Shown one piece after another: positions 4,807-5,149 of a DNA stretch of 5,149 bases; position 1 is the stretch's first letter, and the number at the start of each line of letters is the position of its first letter. The notes beneath the pieces are model-generated. The model was not told the origin of the DNA. It was given only the letters and a program-made list of their open reading frames with translations, and did not search any database. The stretch lies in the NCBI GenBank assembly GCA_900553965.1, contig USFX01000187.1, forward strand, positions 1 through 5,149. Direction: 5' to 3'. Origin of the DNA: an uncultured Prevotella sp. (GTDB lineage Bacteria; Bacteroidota; Bacteroidia; Bacteroidales; Bacteroidaceae). Made by a program: the position numbers and the translations under genes.

Positions 4807-5149
4807 GGGTGTTGTCACGGTGGCCGTGATTGAGCCCGTGGCGAGTCTGGTGACGATTTCGTCGCCCGGCTTCAGTTCGCCAGCGTCGCGGACGGCGTGG
4901 CCCTGATGGAGCGTGATGCTGTAGCCGCGGCGGAGGAGCAGGGTGGGGTCGAGCGCCTTGGCGCGCTGGGCGAGCATGTCGAGACGGTGACGTTCGGCCG
5001 TCATGCGGCGTTCCGTCAGCGGGGCGAGCGACTGTGTCAGGGTTTCGACGCGGTGATGTTCGGCGGTCAAGCGGCGGGTGATGGCGGCGGTCAGGCGCCG
5101 TTGCATGATTTCAAGACGGCTCTCGTGGCGGGTTCTGACCACGGAGAAG
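4780..5149 (-). CDS. xseA: Exodeoxyribonuclease VII large subunit, C-terminal part (5' end outside window)
   Basis: This is the C-terminal 120-odd residues of XseA, the catalytic subunit of exonuclease VII. The frame is open to the window edge, and the GTG at 5142 is an internal codon, not a start; the N-terminal OB fold and most of the catalytic domain are missing from view. What remains is a basic, helical, coiled-coil-like stretch followed by the family's conserved end: LDPTLLLRRGYSITL, then G(x)AVRDAGELKPGDEIVTRLATGSITATV, matching the xseA pattern dP-x-x-x-L-x-R-G-Y plus a small beta C-terminal domain. The helical part contains a 22-residue duplication (5011-5076 and 4945-5010), each copy starting RR(L/M)TAE(H/R)HR. 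In known XseA structures this region is the long arm that binds XseB. The final PSNPSNKLP is encoded by intergenic-type repeats. xseB follows 45 nt downstream. Confidence 0.93.
   Translation of the reverse strand, partial: FSVVRTRHESRLEIMQRRLTAAITRRLTAEHHRVETLTQSLAPLTERRMTAERHRLDMLAQRAKALDPTLLLRRGYSITLHQGHAVRDAGELKPGDEIVTRLATGSITATVTTPSNPSNKLP

Noticed and set aside
5140..5142. GTG as the start of a separate 120-aa gene
   Set aside because: The frame continues to the window edge and the product is plainly the C-terminal part of XseA, so this is an internal valine codon.

Overview
The window suggests a member of the Bacteroidales (Bacteroidota), moderately GC-rich. The evidence is a DUF4492-cydA-cydB cluster, CydA and CydB proteins of the Bacteroidota kind, a textbook Bacteroidota promoter (TTTG-N19-TATATTTG), A-rich leaders without Shine-Dalgarno sequences before several genes, and short-period intergenic repeats. 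The family or genus (for example Prevotellaceae or Muribaculaceae) cannot be fixed from this sequence alone.

All six genes lie on the minus strand, so the window reads right to left. At the right edge is the C-terminal part of xseA (exodeoxyribonuclease VII large subunit; its start lies outside), followed 45 nt later by xseB (small subunit). A 118-nt gap then holds a consensus promoter with an inverted repeat laid over it. This promoter starts the cytochrome bd block: an 80-residue single-membrane-span DUF4492 protein, then cydA, then cydB. Together they encode a heme b/b/d quinol:O2 oxidoreductase that would let this anaerobe scavenge traces of oxygen. The haem ligands, the quinol-binding residues and the GRQPW signature are all present in CydA.

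Downstream of cydB is an 85-nt gap filled by an inverted repeat built of heptamers. After it comes a 340-residue glycosyltransferase that has no obvious functional link to respiration. The left end (1-79) is non-coding and carries two arrays of related heptamers.

The proteins belong to known families, and I see no clearly new enzymatic system. The most interesting points are: (a) the DUF4492 protein, placed and built like a CydX-type accessory subunit of the bd oxidase; (b) a family of 7-nt periodic repeats in two separate intergenic regions, one forming a 22-bp hairpin that includes the cydB stop codon; (c) the inverted repeat over the cyd promoter; and (d) departures of CydA and CydB from the E. 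coli reference (longer Q-loop, low-complexity C-terminal tail, loss of the acidic CydB helix-1 motif).
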